Origin: Dryobates pubescens
Taxonomy: Eukaryota; Chordata; Aves; Piciformes; Picidae
DNA length: 64,000 bases
Direction of reading: 5' to 3'
Assembly (NCBI RefSeq): GCF_014839835.1
Contig: NC_071632.1
Location: 16,820,487-16,884,486 of the forward strand
This document shows positions 11,254 through 22,527 of the stretch, in pieces. Made by a program: the position numbers and the translations under genes. Every line of letters starts with the position of its first letter. The stretch's first letter is position 1. Under the pieces are notes generated by a model. It ran no database searches. It worked only from the letters and a program-made list of their open reading frames with translations, and was not told the DNA's origin.

Positions 11254-14200
11254 ATGTCAGAAGCTCAGAAATCATCTAAAGTTGCCAGCAAGAAAATGGA
11301 AGATGACTTACCTCCCCCTCCTGCCCTTGGCTCAGTCCAGGTCAATGAGCAAGGGAGCCAGGATCTCAATGCACTCCCTGTGCCTCCCCCAAAGCAGGCC
11401 TTCTCCAAGTTCTACCAGCAGCGCCAAGTGAATGAGCTAAAGAGGCTCTACAGACACATGCATCCTGAGCTCAGGAAGAACTTGGAAGAAGCTGTGACTG
11501 AGGACCTGGCAGAAATGCTTAATAGCGAAGATCCCAATGCACAGGCATCTGTGAACCTGGACAAAGTTCTTCCGGGAGAAGTTCAGTCCATGCGCTGGAT
11601 TTTTGAGAACTGGGCTCTTGACTCCATTGGGGACCACCAAGCCACAAAGAAGCTGGCAGAAGAAGAGGTCATTCCTGGTGGGGATGTGAAAAGTACCTCC
11701 TTGATGTTTGAAAGCCAGTCGATCAATGGGGACAGCCTGTCAACATCGGCCAGAATCTCAGAACTAGAACTTGCCAGGGGGGATGTCCACACTGCCCGCT
11801 GGCTCTTTGAAACCCAGCCACTGGATGCATTAAACAAATTGTACTCAGATGACACTGAAGTGCAGGAGGCAGTTCTCAAGGAGCCTGTCCAGGGAGGTGA
11901 TGTGAAAGGTGCCAGACAGCTCTTCGAAGCACAGTCCTTGGATGCTATAGGACGCTGTTACTCAGTGGAGGAGAAGAGCATCCTACAGCTCAAGTCAGAA
12001 ATCCAGGAGCTAAAAGGCGATGTTAAGAAGACTGTCAGGCTCTTCCAAACGGAGCCCCTCTGTGCCATCAGAGACAAAACTGGGAACATCCACGAAATCA
12101 AGTCTGTCTGCAGAGAAGAAATCCAGAGCAATGCAGTCAGAACAGCTCGCTGGCTGTTTGAGACTCAGCCCCTGGATACCATCAACAAGGACACTTCCAA
12201 AGTGCAAATAATCCGTGGGATCTCACTGGAAGAAATTGCAAGGCCAGATGTTAGTGGAGCAAGGTGGATATTTGAAACTCAGCCTCTGGATGCCATCAGA
12301 GAAATCACAGTGGAAGAACAAGATTTCAAGGCTTCAACAGATTTTGTCACCGGGGCAGACGTCAGTAAGCAGCGACTGCTCTTTGAGACCCAGACTCTTG
12401 ATTCTCTGAAAGGAGAAGATTCAGAAAGTGTTGTAGCCAAAGAAAAAGTCATTGGTGGTGACGTGAAATCTACACTCTGGCTATTTGAAACCCAGCCAAT
12501 GGAAACCCTGAAAGACAATTTTGAGGTGGGCCGTTTAAAGAAAGTAGAGCTTTCAGCAGAGGAGAAGGGAGATGTGAAGCAAAGAAAGCATGTCTTTGAG
12601 ACCTGTCCCTTTGGCAGCATCTCCAAGGCATTTGAAGAAGAAGTTCCAGCCACCAGCACGGAAGAGGTAGTGAAAGGGGATGTCAAGTCTTTCAAGACCC
12701 TGTTTGAGACTCTCCCCTTAGACAGCATTAAGCAGGCTGATGCTGAGCCTGTCACCAAAGAAGAGGAGAAGATTCCTGCTGGCAATGTCAAAGCCAACCA
12801 AATCCTGTTTGAGACAACACCTCTGTATGCCATCAAGGATAGCTTTGGCAATTTCCATGAAGTCACTTCAGTAAGCAGGGAGCAAATCATCAGTGGTGAT
12901 GTCAAGAACTACAAATGGATGTTTGAAACCAAGCCCCTGGACCAGTTTGATGAAAGCATCAAGAAAGTGGATATAATACGGGGGATCACAAAACAAGAGG
13001 TGGTGGCTGGAGATGTCAGAACAGCCAAGTGGCTGTTTGAAACTCAGCCCATGGATGTCATTCACCACCAAGCCATGCAAGGTGAAGAGCATCCTTCAGT
13101 GAAGCGGGAGATCTCCCAGCGGGGGGATGTGAAGACCTGCAGATGGCTTTTCGAGACCCAGCCCATCCATACCCTGTATGAGAAGGCTGAAAAGAAGCAG
13201 GAGGAGGACGGTGGTGTCATCCAAGCTGATGTGAAGTCATACACATGGATGTTTGAGACTCAGCCCCTGGACTCCCTCAAAGGTCAGGAGGAGCAGTATT
13301 TGCAAGTCAGTAAGGCATACAGTCAGGAGGAACTACAAGGAGTTGATGTCAAAACTGTCCGGCACCTATTTGAGACTGAACCCTTGGGCAGTGTTGGTGC
13401 TGGTGAAGCTGACCAGAAAAAAACTCCAGTGAGGTATGCCAGTCGTGTGGAAATACAGTCTGGGGAAGTGTCCAGAGTGAAAGAGTTCTTTGAAGCCAAG
13501 CCCTTGGACACAGCCACCAAACCAACATCCCAGAAGGATGATGGGACTATTGAAGCCGGATCTGTGCACAAGTTCACTTGGCTCTTTGAGAACTACCCCA
13601 TGGACACCCTGAAGGACAGCTCTGAGGGCATCCAGGAAATCCCTCCAGAGAAGGATACCAAGGGGGGAGAGGTTGGAGGCAAAAGGTTTGTATTTGAGAC
13701 GTATTCCCTAGACCAAATCCACGAGCAAGTGGATGAGACAGAGCTCCAGAAGATCCAGAAAGACACCATGAGCAAAGCCAATGTCAAGTCTTGCACAATG
13801 CTCTTTGAAAGCCAACCCTTATATGTTATCCAGGACAAAGAGGGGGGATACCATGAGGTCACCTCAGTGCAGAAAGAAGAAATCATGAAAGGTGAGGTGA
13901 AAGGTGCACGGTGGTTGTTTGAAACTAAGCCCCTGGATCAGATCAAGAAGGAAGAAGAAGTGTTTGTGATTAGGGCTGTCACTCAAGAGGACATCAAGAA
14001 AGGAGATGTCCAGGCTGCCCGGTGGAGGTTTGAGACAGAGCCTCTTGACTCCTTCTCAGCTGGAAAGACGTCTGTGCCCAGAACAGTAGATGACGTACAG
14101 AGGGGAGATGTTCAGTCCAACAAGCAGCTCTTTGAATCCCAGCAAGTGGGCCAGAAGAAGTACGTGAGGATGGTCAGCGTCAGTGATGTTCAGAGGGGTG

Positions 14201-17200
14201 ATGTGAGGACATCCACTTGGCTTTTTGAAAACCAGCCTGTGGACTCCTTGTACGGGGATGCAGAGAGAGACTCATCGATCAGCACAGTGCAGAGAGAAGA
14301 CAGCCAGAAAGGGGATGTAAAACGCTGCACCTGGCTGTTTGAAACCCAGCCCATGGACACTCTTAAGGACCCAGAGGCCATGGTTAGTCCTGGGGCCCAA
14401 GAAGCAATTCCCCGTGCAGATGTGAAAAGCACAACGTGGCTCTTTGAGAGCACACCCCTGGATAAATTTGGTGCTTCTGAAAGCAGCGTAGAAACAGAAC
14501 TGAAGGAAAGGACAATGAAGGAGACTTTAGAGACACTCTGCACTTGCCAGGCTATTCAACATGATGGGATCCTCATTGAAGCCAATGACATGGAGAGTGT
14601 GAAGATGGTGAAGTACCAGCTCAGCAGCCCAGGTGCTCCAGAGATCCTGAAAGAGGAGATTGTGGGAGGTCATTTGCAGAGGATCATGCTACAGCTTCTG
14701 CACAGAACCGAGGTGGAAGCACAGAGTGTGCTGGTGGAGGAGGACAGAGAAGGCAAGATCAAAGTAAGCCCATTGCAGCTACTGGACCAGAGTGAAGCTG
14801 TTAAAGGTAGAGAGGACTTGAGTGGAAACGTAGCCAAGGCTCTACAGGGTCTCCTCAGTCAAGATACTTCCATCAAAAAAGGGATAATCTTGCAAGAGAC
14901 AAAGTCAGGATCAGTGAAGATGACCATCTACTCCCTCCTGTTCCATTCTGTCCAACAGAAAGTTGTCAAGGGAGATGTGAAGTCAACGATAGGAAACCTG
15001 TTGGCTTCCTCTCAGGAGCAGAAAGCAGCAGCAACCATTAAGCGTGAGGACAACGAGAAGGGAAATGTCCAGCTTTTTGCCAGCTGCATTGAGAAGGGGG
15101 ATCTAGACTATCTGAAGAATCTCCAGCAGGAGTCAGAGATACAATCCCTCATCTCTTCCCAAGCAGAGGAGGGAGCAGACGAGAGTGCCTCCCAGGCTGT
15201 GCAGGGGGCTAAGATACTCGTCTTACCAAAGAAAGAACAAGTAGAGAAAGCCATTGCAGAGGGAGAGCCAGGGGCTACCGAGGGAGCAAAAAAGGTATTT
15301 GCATGTGAAAGCATGGGCAGAGAGGGTGTATTAGAGAGAGAGGCTGTGCGTGCAGCAGGTGTGGCAGGCACCACTGTGCAGTGTCTTGGCAAGCCCCTGC
15401 CCACAGTGATGGGAAAGGAAGAGACTCTGTCAGGAGGGCTTAAAGTGACTACAAAGTCAGTCCAAAGGGTTGCAGATGTCAGCAAGAAGGCAGAGAAAGA
15501 AGCAGCCACCACTGCCAGTGTGAAGGAACCCAAAAATACTGTGCAAGGCAAGTTTACAAACCAAGTGATGGCTCAGAGGGGAGAAGTGGATGGGAAACAG
15601 CAGACTTTGGTGACTGGGGAAGCCAACCAGGTGCAGACAGAAGAAAAGGCCCTGGGGAGTGACCTTCAGGCTGCAATGCAAAGCCTGAGGCTAGCAACAG
15701 CAGAAGCAAAAAACATTCAACACCATGTCCAGAGCAAGCTACAGAGGAATAGGGAGGAGGTCCACATGGCCTGCAGGCAGCAGGCAGCAAGTACACAGGG
15801 GACAGTGACCCTTCAATCAACTGTACACCAGCAAGACTCATCTTCCACTGTGCAGGAGAGCACCAGCACTGCCACCAGGACCACCACCACTAGAGTCCAG
15901 GAGGCATCCAAGACCCATACAAGCATGTCTCAGAAGAGCATAGCATCACACCAAAAGGTCAGTGCTTCAGAGGAAGTACAGGGAGGACAACTGTTGAGCC
16001 AGGAGAGTCAAGTTGTGCCTAGTAGAGGTGTTAGCATTAAGGATGGTCTTTATACTGCCACCCCCGTGGAAACCTTTCTAAACCCTCTGGTTGAGGCTGG
16101 TAACAAAGAGCAATCAGAGCAAGAAGGAAGAGATGTTATTGTCAGAGGGGATGTGCAGACAGCTATCCGAGCGCTGCAAAGCGCCGCCACAGAACAGCGC
16201 CCGGTAGAAAAGGAGGACGTTGTCCGAGGTAACTTAAGAGCCACACTTCAGTCGCTGGAAAAGTCTAACGTTAATGTCTCCAGAGGGGACTTTAAAGCTG
16301 CTATGATATACAGGAATGCAGGGCAGTCCTATTCTGTGTGTAAAAAGAAAAATGAGCCTCCAGTCCCTAGTAACCAGACTGCTGTAGTGGCTTCAGGGTC
16401 ACACGCTGATAATGACTTTCCTCCTCCTCCCTCAGTTGCTGTGATGAAAGCAGAACATTGCCCACCCTCAACTAAAGCAACAAGAGAAGGTGCCCTTCCA
16501 CTACCAACCAGCAAAGATGAAGCCTCAGGATGCTCTACACCACTCCAGATCCCAGTTCTTACCCTCCCTTCTCTGTCCTGCAAACCCAGTGATCAGAGTC
16601 CTGCAGAGAAGACCAGGACCTCTTCAAACCCAGAAATTATTCCCCCACCCAGGAAAAAACCTGTTCCCCCTCCAAAACCTGAGCATCTCTTACACAAGGC
16701 ATATTCTGCCTCAGCAAGTAACAGCATAAGTGGATCCACCAAACCCATCCCTCCACCTCTGCCTCCAAAACCACAAGGCCTGAGAGAGATCAGCAAGCCA
16801 AAGTCCCCCCTCATGGAGCTAGGCTTAAGCTGCACAGAAGTGCATGAGCAATCAAGCCATGAGGAGGTTCAGGCAAAGTGCTGCACTTTGGAGTCATCTG
16901 TGAACGAGTCAGTCACAGCTCAGGGTATGAGTTCTCAGAGACAGCTTCCAAAAACCATGACCAAAACCCCCCTTCAAATGGCAGAGGAAAGGTACAAGGC
17001 CAGCAAAGGACAAGAAAAGGTGGAACTGGATGGTGCTAAGACTTCAAAGCCAATAAAAAATGGAGTGGTTGGGTTTGAAGTCAAGCAGGGAATGATGAGT
17101 GGGAAAGCAGCAGCCCCAAGGACATGCCCAGGTGAGACGGTTCAGAGGCATATAGATCTGTGTCAAGACAAGAATGGGTGCTCTTCAATATCCCATCCAG

Positions 17201-18948
17201 CCTGTCCTGGCAGAACAGAGACACTTAATGTGCCAGGACAGACTGAGAGGAGCACCTCCTCTGTGGCCCACACCGTTTCTTCGAAGAGAGCAGATGACTT
17301 TGCACAGAACACCGCATCCAAGGCGGAAAGGGAAAGTGTGTCTAATTCTTATCAGTCATGGGAGAGTCAGAGAGTTGTGCAGCAAGTGAATGAGAGGAGG
17401 CAAACGTGTCATTCAATGTCCTTCCATCAGCAACAAATGAACTCCTTTGAGGAACATCACCAGGGGAGCAATGGGCAGTTGAAATGTCCTGATGGAGAGG
17501 CAGCGACACCTGCCCAGGAGAAGCCAGCAGTCGTTATGAGAGAAAAAAACAAGAGAGAAACGGAAGATGAGCGTCGGAAGAGGCTGTCGGTGCACAAAGA
17601 GGAGATCATGAAAGGTAATGTCAAGGAGGCCATGGAGATCTTTGAGAACCTCAGAAGACAGGAGGAGCTGCAAGAGATATTGACGCGGGTGAGGGAGTTT
17701 GAGGAGGAGACAAGCAAAGTGGATGTGAAAGCTCTGAAGAGCTTCTTTGAGAAGGTCCCTGAGTGGGTTGTTCGTCAGAAGGCCCAGCAGGCCAGACAAC
17801 AGGACAGGGCTGAGACACTGGCAAAGGAGGACACTGACAGTGTTTCCTCAATGGAGCTGGTTTTCGGAGACCTGGAACGAGCAAGTGCTGAGATTATGCA
17901 CCTGAAGGAGCAGACGCTTGCCCGGATCCTGGACATCGAGGAAGCCATCAAGAAAGCTCTTTACTCTGTCTCTAGTCTCAAGTCTGAGTCAGACATCGCT
18001 GGTCTCTCAGGGCTGTTCAAGGAGTCTCTGGGGAACACCCAAAGCTCTGTGAGCAGCAGCAATATCCGTAAAATCAGTATTGTCTCAAGCAAAGCCAGGC
18101 AGGAGGGAATGACACTGGAGACAGGGGAAGCGGCATCCGTAGAAGGTGCAAAGGTAGCAGAAAAGTCTGAGGTAACCAAGGCAGAGCTAGGGATCCCACG
18201 CCTTGTCCAGTCTCGTGTCAGCTCTCCCTCCTCACCTTCCTACATCTCCATTGAGTCTGCTGCCAGGAAACCAGCAGAATCACCCAAGGCAACACATGCC
18301 CCGTGCAATGTCCCTGCACCAGACTGTCCTGACACTCAAAAAAAGAAAGATGCTTCTGCTCATAACAGCTTTAGCTCCTTTAACCATCCATCAGCAGGGC
18401 CTACTGGGCATGACAAGACCCCTTTTGAGAAGAGGCCAGAGCCCATCCAAACAAAAGTCGGGCTGAGCTCAATGAAGCAGCACACAGTTGGCAATGCCAA
18501 CCATCAAATAAGTGAGAAAGAGAAGTGCCCTCCGGACACCTCCAAAGGTAGCTGCCACTGTGGAATGAAAGGAGGCTTTTCAGACTACAGCTCCCTGAAT
18601 GTCTCCAGCCCACAAAATCCCCGGAGGCAGAAAAGCATCTTGGAGCTGCAGACAGGGCCCGATGGGTCCAAGCTCTATGGAGCCACCCGGACTGTCATGG
18701 AGCAGTATGAGGAAATGGACCAGTTTGGAAACAAAATCATCACTTCGTCCACCACGGTCACCAAGCAGTCTGAGACACAGACATCTTCCACATGTGATGT
18801 GGTCTCTCATCCTCAGTATGATGTATCTGCCTCTCCCATGTTTCAGAGGTACTTGAAGAGCCCAGGCGAAGGCTTCCGCACAAACGGCAGCTTCCAGGAG
18901 CCAGGAGTGGTCTTTGTCACCTTTGGCAACTCCAAGCCAAAGAAATAG
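11254..18948 (+). CDS. XIRP1: Xin actin-binding repeat-containing protein 1 (giant exon)
   Basis: Xin is a striated-muscle adaptor that bundles F-actin and links it to N-cadherin/catenin complexes at intercalated discs and myotendinous junctions. One uninterrupted exon encodes 2,564 aa. A proline-rich EVH1-ligand-like segment (DLPPPPALG, residue about 18) is followed by the conserved HPELRKNLEEAV block (about 70). Then come 27 Xin repeats of the type GDVKxxxWLFETQPLD (about 108-1072) and further degenerate GxV/GDV units. Later there are two polyproline SH3-type motifs (about 1795 and 1830) and the conserved XIRP1 C-terminal block (ILELQTGPDGSKLYGA, then TVMEQYEEMDQFGN). I chose the ATG at 11254 (MSEAQKSS) because it resembles the mammalian N-terminus and directly follows an acceptor-like AG. 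The in-frame ATG at 11221 would add 11 residues. Human XIRP1 is shorter (about 1,840 aa) with fewer repeats. Confidence 0.97.
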   Translation: MSEAQKSSKVASKKMEDDLPPPPALGSVQVNEQGSQDLNALPVPPPKQAFSKFYQQRQVNELKRLYRHMHPELRKNLEEAVTEDLAEMLNSEDPNAQASVNLDKVLPGEVQSMRWIFENWALDSIGDHQATKKLAEEEVIPGGDVKSTSLMFESQSINGDSLSTSARISELELARGDVHTARWLFETQPLDALNKLYSDDTEVQEAVLKEPVQGGDVKGARQLFEAQSLDAIGRCYSVEEKSILQLKSEIQELKGDVKKTVRLFQTEPLCAIRDKTGNIHEIKSVCREEIQSNAVRTARWLFETQPLDTINKDTSKVQIIRGISLEEIARPDVSGARWIFETQPLDAIREITVEEQDFKASTDFVTGADVSKQRLLFETQTLDSLKGEDSESVVAKEKVIGGDVKSTLWLFETQPMETLKDNFEVGRLKKVELSAEEKGDVKQRKHVFETCPFGSISKAFEEEVPATSTEEVVKGDVKSFKTLFETLPLDSIKQADAEPVTKEEEKIPAGNVKANQILFETTPLYAIKDSFGNFHEVTSVSREQIISGDVKNYKWMFETKPLDQFDESIKKVDIIRGITKQEVVAGDVRTAKWLFETQPMDVIHHQAMQGEEHPSVKREISQRGDVKTCRWLFETQPIHTLYEKAEKKQEEDGGVIQADVKSYTWMFETQPLDSLKGQEEQYLQVSKAYSQEELQGVDVKTVRHLFETEPLGSVGAGEADQKKTPVRYASRVEIQSGEVSRVKEFFEAKPLDTATKPTSQKDDGTIEAGSVHKFTWLFENYPMDTLKDSSEGIQEIPPEKDTKGGEVGGKRFVFETYSLDQIHEQVDETELQKIQKDTMSKANVKSCTMLFESQPLYVIQDKEGGYHEVTSVQKEEIMKGEVKGARWLFETKPLDQIKKEEEVFVIRAVTQEDIKKGDVQAARWRFETEPLDSFSAGKTSVPRTVDDVQRGDVQSNKQLFESQQVGQKKYVRMVSVSDVQRGDVRTSTWLFENQPVDSLYGDAERDSSISTVQREDSQKGDVKRCTWLFETQPMDTLKDPEAMVSPGAQEAIPRADVKSTTWLFESTPLDKFGASESSVETELKERTMKETLETLCTCQAIQHDGILIEANDMESVKMVKYQLSSPGAPEILKEEIVGGHLQRIMLQLLHRTEVEAQSVLVEEDREGKIKVSPLQLLDQSEAVKGREDLSGNVAKALQGLLSQDTSIKKGIILQETKSGSVKMTIYSLLFHSVQQKVVKGDVKSTIGNLLASSQEQKAAATIKREDNEKGNVQLFASCIEKGDLDYLKNLQQESEIQSLISSQAEEGADESASQAVQGAKILVLPKKEQVEKAIAEGEPGATEGAKKVFACESMGREGVLEREAVRAAGVAGTTVQCLGKPLPTVMGKEETLSGGLKVTTKSVQRVADVSKKAEKEAATTASVKEPKNTVQGKFTNQVMAQRGEVDGKQQTLVTGEANQVQTEEKALGSDLQAAMQSLRLATAEAKNIQHHVQSKLQRNREEVHMACRQQAASTQGTVTLQSTVHQQDSSSTVQESTSTATRTTTTRVQEASKTHTSMSQKSIASHQKVSASEEVQGGQLLSQESQVVPSRGVSIKDGLYTATPVETFLNPLVEAGNKEQSEQEGRDVIVRGDVQTAIRALQSAATEQRPVEKEDVVRGNLRATLQSLEKSNVNVSRGDFKAAMIYRNAGQSYSVCKKKNEPPVPSNQTAVVASGSHADNDFPPPPSVAVMKAEHCPPSTKATREGALPLPTSKDEASGCSTPLQIPVLTLPSLSCKPSDQSPAEKTRTSSNPEIIPPPRKKPVPPPKPEHLLHKAYSASASNSISGSTKPIPPPLPPKPQGLREISKPKSPLMELGLSCTEVHEQSSHEEVQAKCCTLESSVNESVTAQGMSSQRQLPKTMTKTPLQMAEERYKASKGQEKVELDGAKTSKPIKNGVVGFEVKQGMMSGKAAAPRTCPGETVQRHIDLCQDKNGCSSISHPACPGRTETLNVPGQTERSTSSVAHTVSSKRADDFAQNTASKAERESVSNSYQSWESQRVVQQVNERRQTCHSMSFHQQQMNSFEEHHQGSNGQLKCPDGEAATPAQEKPAVVMREKNKRETEDERRKRLSVHKEEIMKGNVKEAMEIFENLRRQEELQEILTRVREFEEETSKVDVKALKSFFEKVPEWVVRQKAQQARQQDRAETLAKEDTDSVSSMELVFGDLERASAEIMHLKEQTLARILDIEEAIKKALYSVSSLKSESDIAGLSGLFKESLGNTQSSVSSSNIRKISIVSSKARQEGMTLETGEAASVEGAKVAEKSEVTKAELGIPRLVQSRVSSPSSPSYISIESAARKPAESPKATHAPCNVPAPDCPDTQKKKDASAHNSFSSFNHPSAGPTGHDKTPFEKRPEPIQTKVGLSSMKQHTVGNANHQISEKEKCPPDTSKGSCHCGMKGGFSDYSSLNVSSPQNPRRQKSILELQTGPDGSKLYGATRTVMEQYEEMDQFGNKIITSSTTVTKQSETQTSSTCDVVSHPQYDVSASPMFQRYLKSPGEGFRTNGSFQEPGVVFVTFGNSKPKK

Positions 18949-20074
18949 GAGATGCTGGAGAGCAGGAGAGAACTGTGTAAGACAGAGAAGAAAGTTCACA
19001 ATAAATAAAAACAACCTCTGGTTTATCCACATTACACACAGGGATTCAACTGCACCCTAAGAATTCTCAGGGTCATCGTCTTGCTGTTTGCATAGGGACA
19101 GGACAAATGCCATCTGCACTGACACTGGAGGAGAGCAACCCTCACCTGGCCATCCCAACTTGGTGCTGCACCACGCTGTTAGAAGCACAAGGGGACAATC
19201 CATCCATGGGCACCTTAGGGTAGCTTCTTCCTCCCTAGAGTGTTTGGGGGTGGGAGGAGGTGGGATGTATCAGGCTTCTCCGAACTAATGCAGAAGAAAG
19301 GATAGGCAGGATCAGTCGAAGCAGCAATCCATCTGATCACTGGCAAGCAAACACCTTCATGCTGTCTTATTTTTCTTATTTACACACAGACTTTCCAAGA
19401 AGGGCATCCTGAACACTTGCATGCACACATGCTCCTACTGGTGGGTGGGTTGCATAAGTTGTCTGTTCGCTGTTGATGAAAGAAAAAAAGGAAAAACTAA
19501 ACCAAAAGTCTCGACTTGCTGTCACAGCTGGGGCTGGGGGAGGTATTTCTCCCTTCCTGGAAAGTGCTCAACACTGCTGAAAACTCTCAAGCCAAGACCT
19601 ACAGCTCCCATCAGCGCTGTTGGCCCAAAGAAAGAGGCTATGGAAGAGTCTCTAATGAGTCAGAATGGTTACTGCTTTCCTCTCTTGGTTTTTTAGAATT
19701 GTAATTTATTATTCACTATATACCCAGCCCTCATTTTAGCTTTTCCATGCTTTCATACATGTTTACTGTTTAAATCCATTGGAGAGTTTGTAAAGCAATT
19801 TTCTTTTTATTATGACTTTGTTTTGTACATTCTCAACACAAGGTTTTAGATATTTTGTGGCTTTTTTTTTTTCCTTCTTTATTTTTTTTTTTAACTTCTA
19901 TTGCTGCATTCTGAAGGTAAACATTACCTCTTAAAAAAATACTCTGGTCTGGCTGAGTTTTATTGAGTGCCTGTTTCCTTTCTGAGTACCTAGAAATCAT
20001 CTCACCATGAGCCACCATTTGGAGCACATACTGAGATCACCCTAAATTATGGGAGGGGGACAGGGAGGTCATTC
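18949..20074 (+). other. XIRP1: XIRP1 3' UTR and downstream sequence
   Basis: Overlapping AATAAA signals lie at 19000-19009, only about 55 bp after the stop codon, which would give a very short 3' UTR. A T-rich region at 19690-19910 may belong to a longer UTR form, but I see no clear second canonical signal in it. No other gene is supported here. Confidence 0.5.
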
Positions 20075-20580
20075 TGCCCCTGTACTCAGCACTGGTTAGG
20101 CCACACCTTAAGTCCTGTGTTCAGTTCTGGGTCCCTCGGTTTAGGAAGGATGTTGACTTGCTGGAAGGTCTCCAGAGAAGGGCAACAAAGTTGGTGAGGG
20201 GTTTGGAACACAGCCCTGTGAGGAGAGGCTGAGGGAGCTGGGGTTGATTAGCCTGGAGAAGAGGAGGCTCAGAGGAGACCTGAAGGGAGGTTGTAGACAG
20301 GCAGGGGCTCCCAGGCAAGCAGCACCAGAACAAGAGGACACAGTCTCAAGCTGCACCAGGGGAGGTTCAGACTGGATGTTAGGAGGAAATTCTACACAGA
20401 GTGATTGCCCATTGGAATGGGCTGCCTGGGGAGGTGGTGGAGTCACTATCATTGGAGGTGTTTAGGAGGAGACTTGATAGGGTGCTTGGTTGCATGGTTT
20501 AGTTGCTTAGGTGGTGTTGGATGATAGGTTGGACTTGATGATCTTGAAGGTCTCTTCCAACCTGCTTTATTCTATTCTAT
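20075..20580 (+). repeat. CR1 LINE fragment (about 500 bp)
   Basis: Sense CR1 beginning in the 3' part of the reverse-transcriptase region (ctgtactcagcactggttag) and continuing to the 3' end, which terminates in 'ctttattctattctat'. It lies between the XIRP1 Xin exon and the LIM exons. Confidence 0.88.
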
Positions 20581-22527
20581 CTTCTTTACAGTGTGGGCGG
20601 ATTAACAGCCCTGTGGCAAGCAGCATTTGTGCTCTTGTCTGAAAACTGAGACCAGGGTGATACACACCACCCAACCCAGGACCTTGTTTTAGCAAGCTGC
20701 AAGCAGGTTGTTTGAGCAGTGAAAATTATTCCACAGGAACTCAAATAAACCCAAATCTCCTGCATGGCCACTGCTTAAAAATACTGATCTCATTGTTTGT
20801 GTTGCTGGCTTTACAGGGTTTCTAAATATCTCAATGAGCCATTTATGAAGCTGGGACCATTTGAGATGGTCTTCTTTAGTGGTATTTCCATATGCCAGGA
20901 AGGGAAATATCATGAGGGGACAGACACTACATTATTTTAGGACCATACAAGTATTGAAAATCTGGAGGAGAAAAAAAACAAATGCAAAGATCTGAAAGTC
21001 AAATACAAGCTGAAGGATCAGCTCATATTCTCAGACCTTGCAATAATAAACCAGCAAAGCACACACAAACTCTCAAACCCCAAATGAGTTACCATAGTTT
21101 TTTCCTGTGATCTTGGGATACAAGACCTAACACTGTTCACCAGTCTTTGCCCTAATGGCTTGCTACACTCTCACACAGTGCTAGGTAGATGTTTTCAAGA
21201 GAAAAATGGTTGGGAGATTTATTTGGGCCAGTAGCCAAAGGACAGATGGCCTTGTCTTAACTATACCACCTTGAGCAGTTAAAGGACAAATTCAACTACA
21301 GATCTGGTTCTCCTTCAGCAGCAAACATGAAATATGGTGCATTAGAAGTGCCTACATGTGCCTACATTCCCAGCTCCTTTTCAGCTGCTGGTCTCCCTAA
21401 GGATGCTCAGTCTTGGCATGTGTAAATGTGATGCAGAGGGACATGGTTTAGTGGTGATCTGGCAGAGCAGGCTTAACAGTTTGACTTGGTGATCTTAAAG
21501 GTCTCTTCCAACCAAAATGATTCTTAGGTCAGAAGGCTTTGTGCTCACCATTTTCTCCCCTTATCAATAATACAGGCATTTTGGGGCTGACCCCTCCTAC
21601 TAGAAACATTCTAATTCACCTAGGGAGAAGATGACAACAACCCAGGGAAAAGAAGTCAGCTGCCACTTTCAGCACAACAGTGGCTGGCAGTGTGCTAGAA
21701 GGGGCTTCTAGGGGCACTCTCTAACTGCTTTTCACCTAAGTCTTCAGATGATTTCTTTTCCCACCATGCCATTCAATTGCTGCTAATCACTTCTCTATCT
21801 TCCAAACCATTGGAAAGGCTTATTCCTGGGACTAATAAAAACACCTCTGAAGAGCAACTGCTTGCATCAAACAGCAAGCAGTTAAAATAAATCTCCTGGT
21901 GAAACAGACCTGCATCCCCTATAAAAGATTGTCCCACTTTGGAAACACACTCCAGGAGCACACACATTCATTCCAGGAGCACATGCATGCATTCCCAGTT
22001 AAGAGCAGAGAGATCTTGTTTGTTTTCTAGACAGCTCTGCTTCCTTCCTTGGTCATGAGTAAAGGAAATGTTTTTTTTCTCACACAAGAGAGACACATCA
22101 ACATCCACTCTCTCCTCTACCAGGACCCACACCCTTGTGTTGTATGAGGGCTCATCACTGTCAGACAAAATGCCTGCCAGAGCTGCCAGATGTAACTGTG
22201 ATCTGTACTGCCAAACACTGCTAAGCTGACCCATTGGCTGAGATCTGTTACCACCAGGACTGTCACTTTGCTGCATCCTCACAGATGATGCTGTGTTCAC
22301 GCAGCTGTCGACCACTACTCACTGTCCTTTGCTGAGCAGCCTGCTCATTTCCTCCAGTGAAATGACTTCCACACCAAAGGTGCAGAGACCCAAAAAGTGG
22401 CACCACTTCCCATCTGGTTCTGCTGCCCTTTTCCACTTGAAGGATCTATATTTGCACAAAGCGTATTTCCCTTTCACCTTCACCAGCACTGACCTCCTGT
22501 TGCAATCAACACAGGTTTGTAGTCAGA
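20581..22527. other. Intervening sequence between Xin and LIM exons
   Basis: Apart from a CR1 3' tail near 21436-21525 I recognise neither coding exons nor repeats. Small open frames are present on both strands but lack splice support and protein-like composition. Confidence 0.5.
21436..21525 (+). repeat. CR1 LINE 3' tail, diverged
   Basis: 'catggtttagtggtgatctg', then 'gacttggtgatcttaaaggtc', then 'cttccaaccaaaatgattct' is a decayed CR1 3' end. Only about 90 bp remain. Confidence 0.75.

Noticed and set aside
12279-12905. Long antisense frames inside the XIRP1 exon (also near 15108 and 17413)
   Set aside because: They mirror the repeated Xin codons on the opposite strand; composition and position make them shadows.
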